Of a DNA stretch of 64,000 bases, positions 1-12,339 are shown piece by piece. Source of the stretch: Sapria himalayana (lineage: Eukaryota; Streptophyta; Magnoliopsida; Malpighiales; Rafflesiaceae). The notes beneath the pieces were generated by a model. That model saw only the letters and a list, made by a program, of their open reading frames with translations. It did no database searches and was not told where the DNA came from. Location of the stretch: assembly GCA_029783825.1 (NCBI GenBank), contig JAREIK010000506.1:946502-1010501 (forward strand), written 5' to 3'. A program made the translations under genes and the position numbers. Position 1 is the first letter of the stretch. Every line of letters starts with the position of its first letter.

Positions 1-1129
1 TATCTTAATGTTATGTCTCAATTTGCATTACATCACTTTTGTGCTTAATTGTATCTTTGTGTTAGTATTTTTTTTTATTTTTTAGTCACAAATCAAAAGA
101 GAAAAACTTTGGGATTAAGCTAATACTTTGGGACCTATAAATCAAAAATCAAAAAAAGAGCAACTTTGAAGGTAAAATATGAACATGTATAGCCCAATGT
201 ATTAATATGATGAAGTTTATTTTTCACCAAGTATTGAATTCTATTTCATGTCCAATAGCAACCAAAATTAGTTATATTATCTGAATTTGGTAAGTTATAA
301 AGATCTAAGATTTTGGATCCATAAAGAGATGTAATTGATAGGCCTCATCCATTATCAAAATCTTCATTTAATGATATAATTACTAAGTTTCTAGAAGATT
401 CAGTAAGTGAATGTATTATAAAAAGAGTGATTGAAATGATTGGAGAGAATACTTGAAGACATTAATTTGGATATGCTTTAAAAAGGGCTACATTAGAACT
501 TCATGTGCTTAATATGATTCGAATCAGTATTGAGGAGGAGGTTAAGGAAGTTGAAGAAGCTACAATATGTTATTATGTTGTGGCCAAAATAAAAAAAAAA
601 GAAAAAAGAAAATTTGGGCACTTAACACTAAAAATCTATGTGGAAGCTATTATTGGGATAGTCTTCCATATATTTTTTCCGGCTAACATATATTATACAA
701 GGAGAAAGGAAGTACAAGACTACATGAAAAAATTGGTGTGGACTACAAAAATTTATAGATGAAGTAAAAGCTTTATCAAGGGTCTAGCTATGGATGTTAA
801 ACGTAATATATACTGCTTGGGAGGAAACCTAATATTTTTTCTTTTTGTTGCATAAGAAATATTTTTTTTTGTTGTTTATTGTATATGTACCACACCTGAC
901 ATTGATACATAATAAAACCACCACACAATAATGGATCACATATTAAAATATATCATTGATTCTGACCAAATTATACTCAAAGATAGGCATTATCTTGTGT
1001 TGTGACTTTCAAAAGATTCAAAGCCGTAGCCAACATCATGTGCCATAACTTTTAAATAACTCAAAGCCATGGTCATCAGTTAGTGACATGATGTTCAAAA
1101 AAAATAGGCAAATCCATGATCTTGCATGA
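1..1129. other. Unassigned AT-rich stretch, probably old retroelement DNA
   Basis: No intact gene is recognised. The stretch is AT-rich with scattered short open frames. It lies directly upstream of recognisable Athila-type internal sequence, so it may belong to the same decayed element, but no diagnostic motif is seen. Confidence 0.3.
505..762 (+). pseudogene. Unrecognised 85-residue open frame fragment, likely retroelement-derived
   Basis: An open frame of 85 codons with a charged N-terminal part (runs of Glu and Lys) and a more hydrophobic aromatic C-terminal half. Reading frames with similar composition extend upstream (about 370-500) and downstream (about 760-830) but are cut by stops, so this looks like the longest surviving piece of a larger broken frame. 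It is followed within about 500 bases by recognisable Athila-type internal sequence. I do not recognise the family and assign no function. It could be chance open frame. Confidence 0.25.
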
Positions 1130-1250
1130 CTATATAAACAATGCTCCATAGAGAAAGAAACCCTAAACTTCCAAAGCATTTCTTCTTTTTGATTCCAAAC
1201 TTCAACACCCTAAATTCCAACCTCAACTCCTCAAAACTTCAAAAAAATCA
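1130..1250 (+). promoter_or_regulatory. TATA-like box and leader-like sequence
   Basis: A TATA-type string (ctatataaac, 1130-1139) is followed by a C- and A-rich, G-poor stretch (about 1150-1245) that resembles a plant 5' leader. It precedes the post-pol region of the retroelement. Whether it is a real promoter cannot be told from sequence alone. Confidence 0.25.
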
Positions 1251-2763
1251 TGGAGTATGCATCATGATTGAAACAAATATAAAAAGGTTGGCATTGCATA
1301 GATGAGTAGCAAGACAGATGGGAAGCAATCATGGTTCAACATTACCAATATTCCACAAAAGGGAAGCAATTTTTCTTTTCTATCAGAAACAAGAAGAAGA
1401 TGGATGAATTAATTGATCTCCAAGAGAGTGAGACTTAATGAAGTATCTCTTCCCTATCTAGGAGATGATTTAAAAGAAGAATTGGAGTTTATTTTGTACT
1501 TATAGAGAATGTAGAAATGTATGTGAGTTGCACAATAATTTTGTCAAACTTAAGGAAGAAAAAAGATATTAATAGGAAGATTCTTAATGGGTTAATTAGA
1601 TTACTAAGGTCTAAAAATAGCATGGCCTTAAAATCCCTAAAGATATGATCTAATTTCAAAGTAGTTGTGAATTTATTAATGGGCCAAAAGAAAGAATAAA
1701 GAGTAACTTCTAAAGTGCATATGAATTTTTGATACTTGGAAAACTCATAAAGGTGACTAAAGTATGGTTATTTTTTATTTGCTCATTTTTTTTACTAACA
1801 CTCCATATTTCATCTATCACACAAGATAGGGAAATTTTACTTTATGCCCTTTTGACTAGAATTAGATTTGATATGGAAAAATACTTAACAGATCAATTCT
1901 TAATTATCAACAATGTGAATTTTCTTGCATAATAATTTATTCTTTCTTGATTACTTAATTATTCCGAGTCGAGGGACTCATGATGGATGATGATATTGAT
2001 TAGTTGTGAACAAGGGTGTCCCCTTGACATTATCAAACATTAAAATGAGACTTGAAAGAGATGGAAAAGGAAAGAAGATGATTTTTGGATGGGAAAAACT
2101 AGTAGATATTTGGGAAGAAAGATCATCCTTCACCAAAGCCAACATATAAACTTATAAAAAGAATTTATAATGATCTCAGGTCAAATGATATAATGACACA
2201 ACTATTAGAGATTAACATATGGCTTTGATCTCATACACATATTTATAAGTTCTATCTCATACACGTATTTAGAGATTAACATATAAACTTGTATTAATAT
2301 CAAGATGGGTCTGTCTAATATTTGTTCTCAACAAATAGATATAAATTTGATTTCTATCTCATACACATATTTATCCCATATATATCAATCAAACTTTATA
2401 CTAATTTTAATTCATTATTATTCCCATAATAATAATTGATTAAGGATATTTAAAATAATTAATGATATTATTCAAGAATATTATATATAATAAACATGCC
2501 AAATCATCATAATAATTAATTCTCAAAAATAGTCAAAATATCATGTCCATACGATAGACTTAGAGCACTATTACTAATAGTTTTATCTTAAAGAGAAATC
2601 ATATTGTTAACCTTTGTAACCTTATTAACTTGTATTATTTGTTTGTTTTCATTATGTGATTCTGAAATCAATTTTGCATTGAAGTTGTGTGTAATAGAAT
2701 GTATACTTTTTTTGGAGGAGAATTAATTGCTTAGGGATGAGTAGTTATTTTAGTATAAAAGTT
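1250..2763 (+). mobile_element. 3' internal (post-pol) region of an Athila/Tat-type Ty3/gypsy element, degenerate
   Basis: Translation around 1729-1900 and 2040-2150 gives broken pieces of the non-pol ORF common in plant Athila/Tat elements. One piece contains a TQDREILLYALLT stretch, and another contains LERDGKGKKM followed by SSFTKANI. The same two blocks recur, diverged, at 12400-12650 (+) and on the minus strand at 19363-19608 (ERGKKGEKMM followed by PSFTEVNI). Three independent copies in the same order next to an LTR show that this is the element's 3' internal segment. It is interrupted by stops and is not functional. It ends at the LTR that starts near 2764. Confidence 0.55.
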
Positions 2764-5226
2764 TGTTCGGTATACCAAATATCAAATACCAAATAAAATT
2801 AGTTATTTTAGCAAATATTCATGATGTGTTGTATAGAAAAGAGCTTTAAAATAAACAATTTTACTAACTTATGGTTTTAGATGGAATTTGATGAATATTA
2901 GTAAAATTTGAGAATTTTGTATGAAATAGAGACTTGGCGATTTATTGAAAAGGAAGAGAGTAAAAAATTATATAAAGTCATAATTGTCTTTATGTTATGA
3001 CTTTGTTGTACCTTATTTAGCTATAGAATAGTTGTATCATTTATTCTTGGTCAAGACTATACAAATAATCATGATAATTTTCATACACCATGGTTCTACC
3101 ACCTCACTAACATAATCATTTTACTATGCAATACATTATATTTGGCTATGAAACACTCTTAGGGTCACAGCACATTAGCTCATAATAATTTCTATGATTT
3201 TGACATTAATTTCATATAACAAATACTAAGTATTCCACTAGTACTAAAGTCATGGAAAATCTCTAATACCATGAATTTTTTCATTTTAAAGCCAATAATT
3301 CCAAAAAGTGCTAGAAGGTAATACTCTAGTCATGACCATTTCCAAAGCCATGGCTTTAGCTCTAGAGAAATGAACAAAACCATGGCATATTCTTTAGGCA
3401 ATAATATTCTACAAAAACTTTCTATTTGAAGTTTACCTTATATCTTATGGTAGTGCATAAGAGATTATCTATTATCTAGTAATATTTTTCATTATAGTCA
3501 AGATTCTACATGCATATATAGAGGTTGAACTTCATTTATTCTTTGCTCAACAAAGTGTGAACTCTCTCTTCTTGACGTCAATTAACTCTTTTCTAGTTCC
3601 CAAACATAATCCCAAGATCAAATAAGCATATTGGCCCTCCACAATATCTAGTGCAACAAAATCTATCTAAAAAGAAATTTATTGACCTTCACGGATACAT
3701 CTTTAATAATACCATTCATAAACATAATCAAATGATTGACTATTTGAAGTGAGAGATCAGTTAAAATAACATCACCCAGGTTTAACTTTCATATTATGAA
3801 AATACCAAAGAATATAAGACATACGTTAAACTCTAGAGTTGGGGGGTATGACTTTCAACCCCAGCCTCCCCCCCCCCCCTCCATGGTTTATTTGGGAAAT
3901 CAACCAAAATAGCATGAAATTAGGATTTGTGCTCTAAATTCTAGTGAGAGTTGATATTGGAACCCAAAATTTACAAGACTCCTTCACTTTCACTTGTATC
4001 TTGTTGAATCTCTTCTCAATATTAAGCTAAATTAATATCTAAAATTTGTGTAATTATGATGTATATGATGTATGAATGGTTTTGTGAATAAATGATGTGT
4101 TTTATTTATGTTGTACAATGAAAATTGATGGATATGGTGATTAAATATAACTTGAATTAGGAATTTGACTTTTGATGAGTTTGTGTAAATTGTCATAATG
4201 AATGGTGATAAGTAAACCATGAGACTCACTGGTATAAATAGTAGGAAGAAAGTAATAACCCTTATGATAATAATACATGACACAAACCTATATATTAAAC
4301 CCCAAATTGAGGTATGTTAACCATTATAAGTATGATACTCATGAAATTGAAAGCACAAATAATTTTATATGTCACTTCATTGTACATGTCTTAGAATAAC
4401 TAGTTCTAAATTGATGTGGACATTTAATAAAATATTCTCTTATGAATTTCACCATTCATGTTGAGGTCATCTTATCACTATAAGGTATGGTGATAGGTAA
4501 TCCACAATGCATATATGAAAGGTTGTGACACATAAGGTGGTGATAGCCCATTTAGTTGTTTTCACTTATATGGTAAACACTAATGAGATTTGAAGAAAAC
4601 ATATATGAGTATAGCTCTTACGAAGCAACCATTAATTGTTCAAAAGTATAAACACTTATAAACCACATCAATTTTTGATCTTTATGACACATGAGTCTAG
4701 AGAATAAGAATATATATATGAAGCAACCATTAAGGATAGTTGATAAGGTACCTAAAAGGTATGGACTTATGAATTATTCTTAAATAGAGATGAATTATTA
4801 TCTTGGTGATAAAGTATCAAGGAGATAACTATGAAAAGATTATCATTAGGATGGGATCAATGGTGATAATCATCATGTATGCTAATATGACAAAAAGATA
4901 TTATACAATAAGTCAAAACTTATTGTATATTTAAACCCAACATAATTCAATTGTTTTGAACATACATTTTTTCAATCAAGAGGACAAACTTTTTGATATA
5001 TAAATCATACCAAGATCCCAAAATATATCTTCTATTAGAATTATGTTGTTTCACTTTTGGTTGACTAAACTACTGATCTAATCTTTATATGATTGATATC
5101 AAGATGAAAATCATCTTTAATACTTGTACAACTTATATACTTGTAAATCTTTGTTGATGAGATACCTTTGCCAATGAGATTTTGGGACATGAAAATAATA
5201 AAATTGGATTGCATAACAAAGCCATA
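2764..5226 (+). repeat. Long LTR, copy F1, of the Athila/Tat-type family (+)
   Basis: The left end is tgttcggtat, matching the tgtttggtatt-type ends of the other copies. The right end lies just before a primer-binding site. Blocks such as cacttcattgtacatgtcttagaa and the distal gagatt-ttgggac segment recur in copies at 9.96-12.32, 13.56-15.91, 15.92-18.64 and 22.09-24.40 kb. The length of about 2.46 kb suits Athila-type LTRs. It is preceded by 3' internal sequence and followed by PBS and pol, so it serves as the 3' LTR of one element and the 5' LTR of the next. A TATA-like string (catatatagagg) lies near 3513. A C-run occurs at 3867-3879. Boundaries are approximate. Confidence 0.6.
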
Positions 5227-5232
5227 AGTTTT

Positions 5233-5250
5233 TGGTATCATTGCCAGACA
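5233..5250 (+). other. Degenerate Ty3/gypsy primer-binding site
   Basis: The sequence tttttggtatcattgcca sits just after the LTR. It matches the usual Athila/Tat start of internal DNA (tttttggcgccgttgccg) except for changes of C to T and G to A. Confidence 0.55.
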
Positions 5251-8200
5251 TTATTTATTTTGATTAGTCAATATGAATTGTTGTAATTATCTTTGAGAAA
5301 AGATAATTTTTTTTAGTTAATTAGATAGTCCTAGTTTGATAATTTTCTCAGATCCAATAACATATCTTGTTATCTTGTTTGAATTGTGGAATTATTAAGC
5401 TTCATATTTTTCTTGTTCATTTCTTTCTTTTTTAGCACATGTTTTATAATTCAGAGAAATTATAAATCAAAAGATTATGTACAACCAATACTTCGAGAAA
5501 AACCTCACTATATTTCTAAAAAAATTAAAGGAAAAAAATAATGTAGTTGCCTACCATTTGAGCATAACTAAAAGGATAATGAGCGAGAAAAAAATCAAGA
5601 GAAATCTATGAACATCTCATTTTGGGGTAATTAAAAAATGCATACAAATAAAACCCAAATAAAATAGGAAGAAATAGCACCGTAAGAAATCTTGATTCTA
5701 GAAAAAGTAGAAACTTTTGGGTATACGAGAAGAGATCTTGATGAATTGAAGAACAAAGCTATAACTAAGAAAATGAAAACCATTGCAAACCTAAAATTCA
5801 TGGTGCTCACTAAAGACATAATACTTGCCAATGTCATGACTTTCAAGAATGTCATAGCTTTAGAAGGATGGCCAGCAAAATAGAAAAAATCAGAATACCA
5901 ACTTTGAAGGTGTTGCATAATCATCTTCATTACACTTTTTTAGGGAAGGTGAAGATGAAAAAAATTATCTCCTCATTAGCCCTAATGTAAGATATAAGAA
6001 TCATGATGATTAATCTAAAAAAAAAAGCAAAAGGAAGCTATCGCAAGGTCACTTGATGATATCAAAGAGATTAGCCTGTCAAAATATATGGATAAAATTT
6101 TTAAGGAGAAAGATAAAATATTAATGAATAAACACCAATGATGGTTGAATCTAATCATGAAATACATTGTAAAAAATAATATTATGAAATGGCTCAATAT
6201 ATGTATTATTTATGTGATATACGATGCTCTATGAGTGAGCCCATAACATCTTGTACCAAAGAAAATAAGGCTAATGGTTGTGATAATGAAAAATTAAGAA
6301 GAGATTTCCATGCATGCAACAATTAGATGGTGATTATGTATTGATTATAAGAAATTGAACAAAGAAACAAATGAAAGATTACTATCCACTTTTTTTCATG
6401 GATCAAATATTAGATAGAATATTCTTACATTCCTTCTATTAATTTTTAGATATATATTTAGGTTACAATCAGATTTTGATTGATCCATTATATCAAGAAA
6501 ATACTACGTTCACCTGCCCGTATAAGATATTTTCATTTAGAAGAATGTCGTTTTAATTTATAAAAAACTAGTCTTGTTTTAGAGATACTTGAATGTCATT
6601 TTTTTGATCTTAATAAAAAGATTATGAAAATATTCATGAATAATTTTTTAGTTTATGGAGATTCTTTTGAAGAATGAATAGGTAACATAAAAGTTGTATT
6701 GAAAAAATACAAAGAGAATAATTTCATCATAAACTAGAAAAAAATCACTTTATGTTAATGAGATTATAGTTTTGGAACATTCAATTTTTGCAAGAGGATT
6801 GGAGGTGAATGATATAAAAGTGTCAATCATTAATACTCTACCTCACCCAATGACAGTCAAATGGGTAAGGATTTTCTTTGGAAACATAGGGTTTTATTAT
6901 GATTCAGTCATACTTTTTGAAAACTACAAAACCATTATGTAAATTATTGAAAAAAAAATATGATATTCTTCTTTGATTAAAAACTATTTCAAACTTTTGA
7001 AGTATTGAAAATAAATTTGGTTGAAAGTCTAATTTTGATCATGCCATAATGGGAAAACCATTTTTTATTATGTGTGATGCAAGTTCATATTCCTTGGGAG
7101 CTATATTAGGATAGAAGCAAAATAAAATCTTTAGAGCGGTTTCAAATGATTGTCATACTTTGAATGAAATCCAAGTGAAGTATAAGCTAGTCATATTTTA
7201 TTTCCAAGAATTTGATCTTGAAATTAGAGATAAGAAAGAAAGTGATAGTGTTATAGCCGATCATTTATTGTGTTTAGAACCCGGCGATAAAAAAATTGAA
7301 GAAGTTGAAATTTTAGAAAACTTCTTAGATGAGCAAGTGTTGAAAGTTGAGACTTGACTTCCATGGAATACCAATTTTGTTATCTATTTAGCTTGTGGTG
7401 TCTTGTTTTCATTTTTCACATCACATCAAAAGAAAAAAAAATTTCATGAAATTAAATATTATCTTTGGGATGATTCACTATTATTAAAAATGAACAGGTC
7501 AAATTATAAGAAGATGTGTTTTCGTAAATGAGCAACCAATGATTACCAACAAATGTCATTATTCCCCATATGGAGGATATTTTGGGGGAAATAAAACTGC
7601 TCAAAAGGTATTGCAACCAATTTTTTGCCATCATTTTTTCATGTTTGCTAAAGCATGGCACAATGGTGTGATAAATATCAATAATTGGGGAACATAACTA
7701 GATGACATGAAATTCCATTGAACTCTATCCGAGAAGTAGAAATCTTTGATGTATAAGGAATTGATTTCATGGGTCCTTTTTTAATATCTAGTGAGAAAGA
7801 TTATAATTTATTAGCAATAAATTATGTGTTGGAATGTGTGGAAGCAATAGCAATACATAAAAAACAACACAAAGATGATTTTTTGTTCTAACACAAAAAT
7901 ATTTTTACATGATTTGAAGCACTATGATATATCATAAGTGATGGAAAAGAGCCATTTCTATAATTGTGATATATCAAAGCATAAAAATAGACTTAAATAT
8001 CATTCACAAACAAATGAGCAAACAAAAATCTTGAATAGTGAGATAAAAAAAATTTGAATAAAACAATTAATTTGTCTGGGAAAGATTGCTCTCAATATTT
8101 GAAGGAAACATTGTGGGCCTATAGAACTGATTTTAAGACACTGTTGGAAATGCCCCATTTTAGACTCATCTTTAGAAGGACTTGAAGGATACAAAGGAAA

Positions 8201-8640
8201 GAAAAGTTCTACAAATGAATGAATTAAAAGAATTAAAAAATGAAGCATATAAGAATTCATATATTTATAAAAATAAAACAAAATAATAGCATGCCAATAA
8301 TCTACAGATGAGAAAGTTCAAAGTTGGGAAAAAATTATTAGTTTTTAATTCTCTATAAAAGTTTTTCTCATGGAAGTTAAAATTTTGATGACGTGACTCT
8401 TTTAAAATAATATCTATGACCCCATATGAGAAAGACACGTTGAAGTCAAAAAAATAGAGCATGATTTAAGGTAAATGGACAAAGTATGAAGTATTACATA
8501 GGTGAGATAGAAATTTTGGAGAATCTGAACAATGATAAAGTTGTGATAGTGAATATTCTGGTTTTTTTGGGCATCATTTCTCATTACAATTTCTATTAAG
8601 CTGACATTCATGCTTTCGGCCAAAGTTGACTTCTCTATTT
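5251..8640 (+). pseudogene. Degenerate Athila/Tat-type gag-pol (protease, RT, RNase H, integrase), 5' LTR attached
   Basis: Ordered but heavily broken pol domains can be read. About 6225-6960 is reverse transcriptase: the pieces include a DYRKLN-like start, a QEKTTFTCPY-like block (6494-6525) and a VNEGIVLGHS-like block (about 6750-6790). RNase H and its connection follow at 7020-7330, with FDLEIRDKKESDSVIADHL readable at 7210-7270. Integrase follows at about 7540-8180, with a PYGGYFGGNKTAQKVLQ stretch (7567-7615), a GIDFMGPF-like block near 7760 and a TPLGMSPY-like block near 8140. Stops and frameshifts are frequent and the RT active-site region is not intact. The 5' leader and gag (5251-6200) are poorly recognisable. 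The element lies between LTR F1 and an inverted element that begins near 8640. Confidence 0.6.
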
Positions 8641-9935
8641 TTTATGATGGTAAACAATTCAAGTTTGATTCTTTAATTATTATAGCTCACTGCATTATTC
8701 TTAAATTTTCTTGAAGCTTGCTCAATATTCCATAACCCACTCTCATAGATTTCTTATGAATAATTTTTATAATTTCTCACATTCATATATTAATACATCA
8801 AGACATTATTATTTAGTCAAAACACATACCCTTTGATAAATTGATAAATTGGATCAAAGTCCACCATTTCATGTGATGCAAAATGATGATCTCATCTGAT
8901 CCTCTTCTTTTTTCCTTTTTTGGTGCCGAGCATTCTTTGGAGAGCTTCCATTTTTTCTTTAACTGTGGTGAATTAATTTAACTCTAATGATTCATCTTGT
9001 TTTCTCCTAAAGCAATGGTTTAGCTCCTCCACAAGTCCACCATTTTTGCTTCCATTATCTTCACTAGATCCTCAAACAAATATTATGTTTTCTTTATTGA
9101 TTTATTCATAATTGAATCACTAGTGGTCACATCAAATATGAACTTTTTCATATAGTTCAACCCATTGTAGAAAGTTTGGGCTTGGAACCATAACTCAAAC
9201 CCATGTTGAGTGCATCATATAGAGTCTCTTGCTCATCTTACTGGAACTAGTTTACATTGCTTCATAATTGAAAAGTAATTTGAAGTGGGAATAACTTTGT
9301 GAGAAAGGTCTTCACTAGTTTATTTCAACTCTCAATGGAGCCACGAGATAAATACAAGAACCAATTTCATGTCTTATACTTTATTGGGAATGTGAATAAA
9401 TATAATCTTCATGTATCAGAGCTAACTACCAACATTTTTACTATGTTGCATTATTCCAAAAATATGATGACATATCTATTAGGATCCTCTATTGTCATTC
9501 CACTATATTAATGTTGATAACCCATAATTATAAAACTCAACTTTAACTCAAAATAGTTTACTTCTAATGGTTATATCTTAAAACCCGAATAATTTTATAT
9601 CATCATATGCCACCAATAATCTCCCAATATGGGGTAGTAGATGGACTACTTAGATAGATTTCTCATTACTATATTGGGGCTCTATGTTACTATCAGTTCT
9701 TTCCAAATGTTACTTAACTACTTTGGACTTGAAATTACTCTTCTGATTCTTTTGATTTCTAGGTCCAAAAAGGTTAGCTTAGTCCCAGAACTTCAACTCA
9801 TAAAAGTATACTAAAAAATAAGGGAAAAGATACAAGTAAAATATAAAACACAACTATCCACTTTTCTAAATAAGATAACATGACTAGCAATTTGATTCGA
9901 GAAGATTAATCAAAATTAATGACATCTAAATATTT
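8641..9935 (-). pseudogene. Degenerate Athila/Tat-type gag fragment, reverse orientation
   Basis: On the minus strand, about 9330 down to 9125 reads as retrotransposon gag: an ARDSI block (compare the usual ESLYDAW), then an HGFELWFQAQTFYNGLNYM stretch. That is the typical 'HG-W-Q-FYNGL' signature of Ty3/gypsy capsid. Stops interrupt it. A leader-like segment at 9810-9935 is repeated at about 21860-22065 in the other reverse element. The gag is followed (towards higher coordinates, upstream on this strand) by a PBS and the reverse LTR R1. Towards lower coordinates it stops near 8640, where forward pol begins, so it is a truncated element. Confidence 0.5.
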
Positions 9936-9936
9936 A

Positions 9937-9953
9937 TTGGAAATGATACTAAA
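9937..9953 (-). other. Degenerate Ty3/gypsy primer-binding site (minus strand)
   Basis: The reverse complement reads ttagtatcatttccaa, aligned with the PBS of the forward element at 5233-5250. It adjoins the internal end of LTR R1. Confidence 0.4.
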
Positions 9954-9959
9954 AATTTA

Positions 9960-12321
9960 TTGTGAATTTATTACACTATCTAATTTGATTGGTTAGGCAA
10001 TACCTTAAAAGCTCATCATCTAAGATATCTTATCACTCAAAATCTGCAACAATATGAATCATACAAGTAAAAAGAACTATTTTCTAGATATTAATCTCAT
10101 AGAAATTGTATCAATAGTTCAGTCAATCAATAGTAGGTCAACCCAATTCTAATAAAATATATATTTTAAATTGTGGTATTAATCTTAGATCAATGGATTT
10201 GTTCATTTAATTTATGTGATATATATTAACATTATTCAAATTATACTAGGTTTGAATACCAAATGAATATTGGGTTGTTGTATAATGACTCTTTTCCCTA
10301 ATAGTATACAAATTGATTAACACAATTGAGCCCATCCTAAATGTAATGACTCATGGCTTCATAAATACTATAATTGCATAATTAACACATACTAATCTTA
10401 TGTTTCACTAGTGAGAATCAAATGGCTCTCACCACCTTATGAATCATAATAACTCATGCATACCATGAGGATTATTTATCACAATCCTCCTCAATAATGA
10501 TGTAACTCTCATACTAAAAATAAAATCATTATAAGAATATTTTATATAATATCCTCCTCAATCAAGAACTAGTTCTTCTAAGATGTGTAAAATAGATTGG
10601 TCTATAAAATTATTCATACTTTTGACTTTGTCAGTATCATACTCACAATGATTAACATATCCAAATTTTGAGTTTTAACATATACGTTTATCTCACACAT
10701 CATGGTTGGAAGGGTTGTCACTTTTTTTCTATTATATGTTCAAGTGAGCCTCATGATTTATCGTTCACTATCTACCATGATAACTAGTACAAACCTACCA
10801 ATAGTCAAATCATTACTTCAAGTTATATTTAATCAATCATCCATAAATTTTATAACACAATATAACTCAAAGCTCATTCATAAATATAAAATATCCCTAG
10901 CACTAGGGATTAGCTTATATCTTGCGTTTTTTTTTGTATTTTTGAGCTTATGTAAAGTTTGAAATTTATCCCTAGTGTATGGTTGATGCATCTTAGTTTT
11001 TGCTTTATATGTGGAATAAGAAGAAAAAAAAAGAATAGACATTCTTTTAAATTTCTCTTTCTTCCTCTTTTATGGTCAAACTTTTCTATATTACTTTAAG
11101 TTAAAAATCTTTGTTTTGGATCTAGCCACTGTTTTAGCCTTTATCTCTTGAATTCGAGGTCACTACTCTAGAAAGCAGCCACTACTCTAGAATATATCCC
11201 AATCTTTTTGCAAGACAATATCACGAAATTTGGAAATATTTAATACTAGAGCCTAATATCTTCATAAGTTAAAGTCATTGTACTGAGAATAGTCATGGTA
11301 TTGATATTTGTCTTTCTCATTCATCATATAGTTGTGGTGCTAGGAATGGATCCAGCATTTATAATAGCATCTCATGTGCATAATACGTCAGCAACATTGG
11401 GAGTGTTCATAACTTTGGCATTGGACTCTCTTAATCATCATATAGTCATGATACTAGAAATAGTAGAGACATTGAAAATTATCTCTCATGTGTATCATAT
11501 AGTCATGGCTTTTGAAAATATCATGGTACAAAGAATAGTTTCTCTTGTGTATAAATTAATCATGGCATTGGAAATGGTTATAGTATTAACTTGATCATAT
11601 ATCATATGTTCACATCACTACAAAAATATTGTTGCATTGGCAATTATCCCACCATAGTCATGGTTTTGCCTTCTCTTAAGGATGAAAGTCTCAACCTTAG
11701 GGAATAGTCATGCACGAGTAATATCCTTTGTAATATTTTGTGTCCAAAATTTATGACATTGAATAATTTTATTAACTTTGGTCAATGTATTTTTGGTTTT
11801 GTAACTTTTTGTAGCTCAAAAATTTATGGTCTTATAAAAAAGTCATGACTCTAACTTGAGATTACAAAGTTTTTCTAAAGATAAAGTCATGATTCTATGA
11901 TGTGGGTTGACTTTTAGTACTAGTAAGGAACTTAGTTACTATAATATACAATTATTGTCATAAATATTTCATTATAAAGATGTAAGTATGACTAGAACTC
12001 TATGATAATATCATAACTACAAAGAAAGTATCAAAGTTAAAGGATTGTGCAAATGAGATTATAGAGTCATGATGTACAGAGTTTATCATGATCAATTATA
12101 TAGAGTTTTGGTCAAGAATGGATATCAAAACTATGAGATTCTCAATAACCTAATCATTAGCCAAATACCTCCAAAATCCTATTAGATTCGTGATTATTCA
12201 TCAAAATCAACCAAAACTTCAAAGTCATGAAATTGATTAATTAATGTATGGTTCTCATGCTTACACATTATCTAAAATTACCAAAATACTCAAAAATATG
12301 TAGTAATTTGAATACAAAACA
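9960..12321 (-). repeat. Long LTR, copy R1, of the Athila/Tat-type family (-)
   Basis: It is the reverse complement of the family LTR. Shared blocks include tttgattggttaggcaatacc near 9987, the agaactagttcttctaagat block near 10566 and the ccaaaatactcaaaa block near 12281. It ends in ...acaaaaca near 12321, the complement of the tgtttggt LTR start. It contains an internal minisatellite-like zone at 11270-11600. Open frames on the plus strand here (for example 10702-10962 and 11295-11594) are by-products of this repeat. Confidence 0.6.
11270..11600. repeat. Degenerate minisatellite inside LTR R1
   Basis: Loosely repeated units of roughly 55 bp built around 'tcatcatatagtcatggtactagaaatggt' (here split into related words) and 'tctcatgtgtat'. 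Equivalent zones lie at 17580-17960 and 23440-23800 in the other reverse LTRs. Confidence 0.45.
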
Positions 12322-12339
12322 AACTACTAGGCAGATTAC

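Noticed and set aside
11295..11594. 99-residue open frame with repeated 'NHHIVMILE / YHIVMAFE' words
   Set aside because: It reads through the LTR minisatellite, has no start context, and equivalent frames in R2 (17723-17956) are equally repeat-derived.
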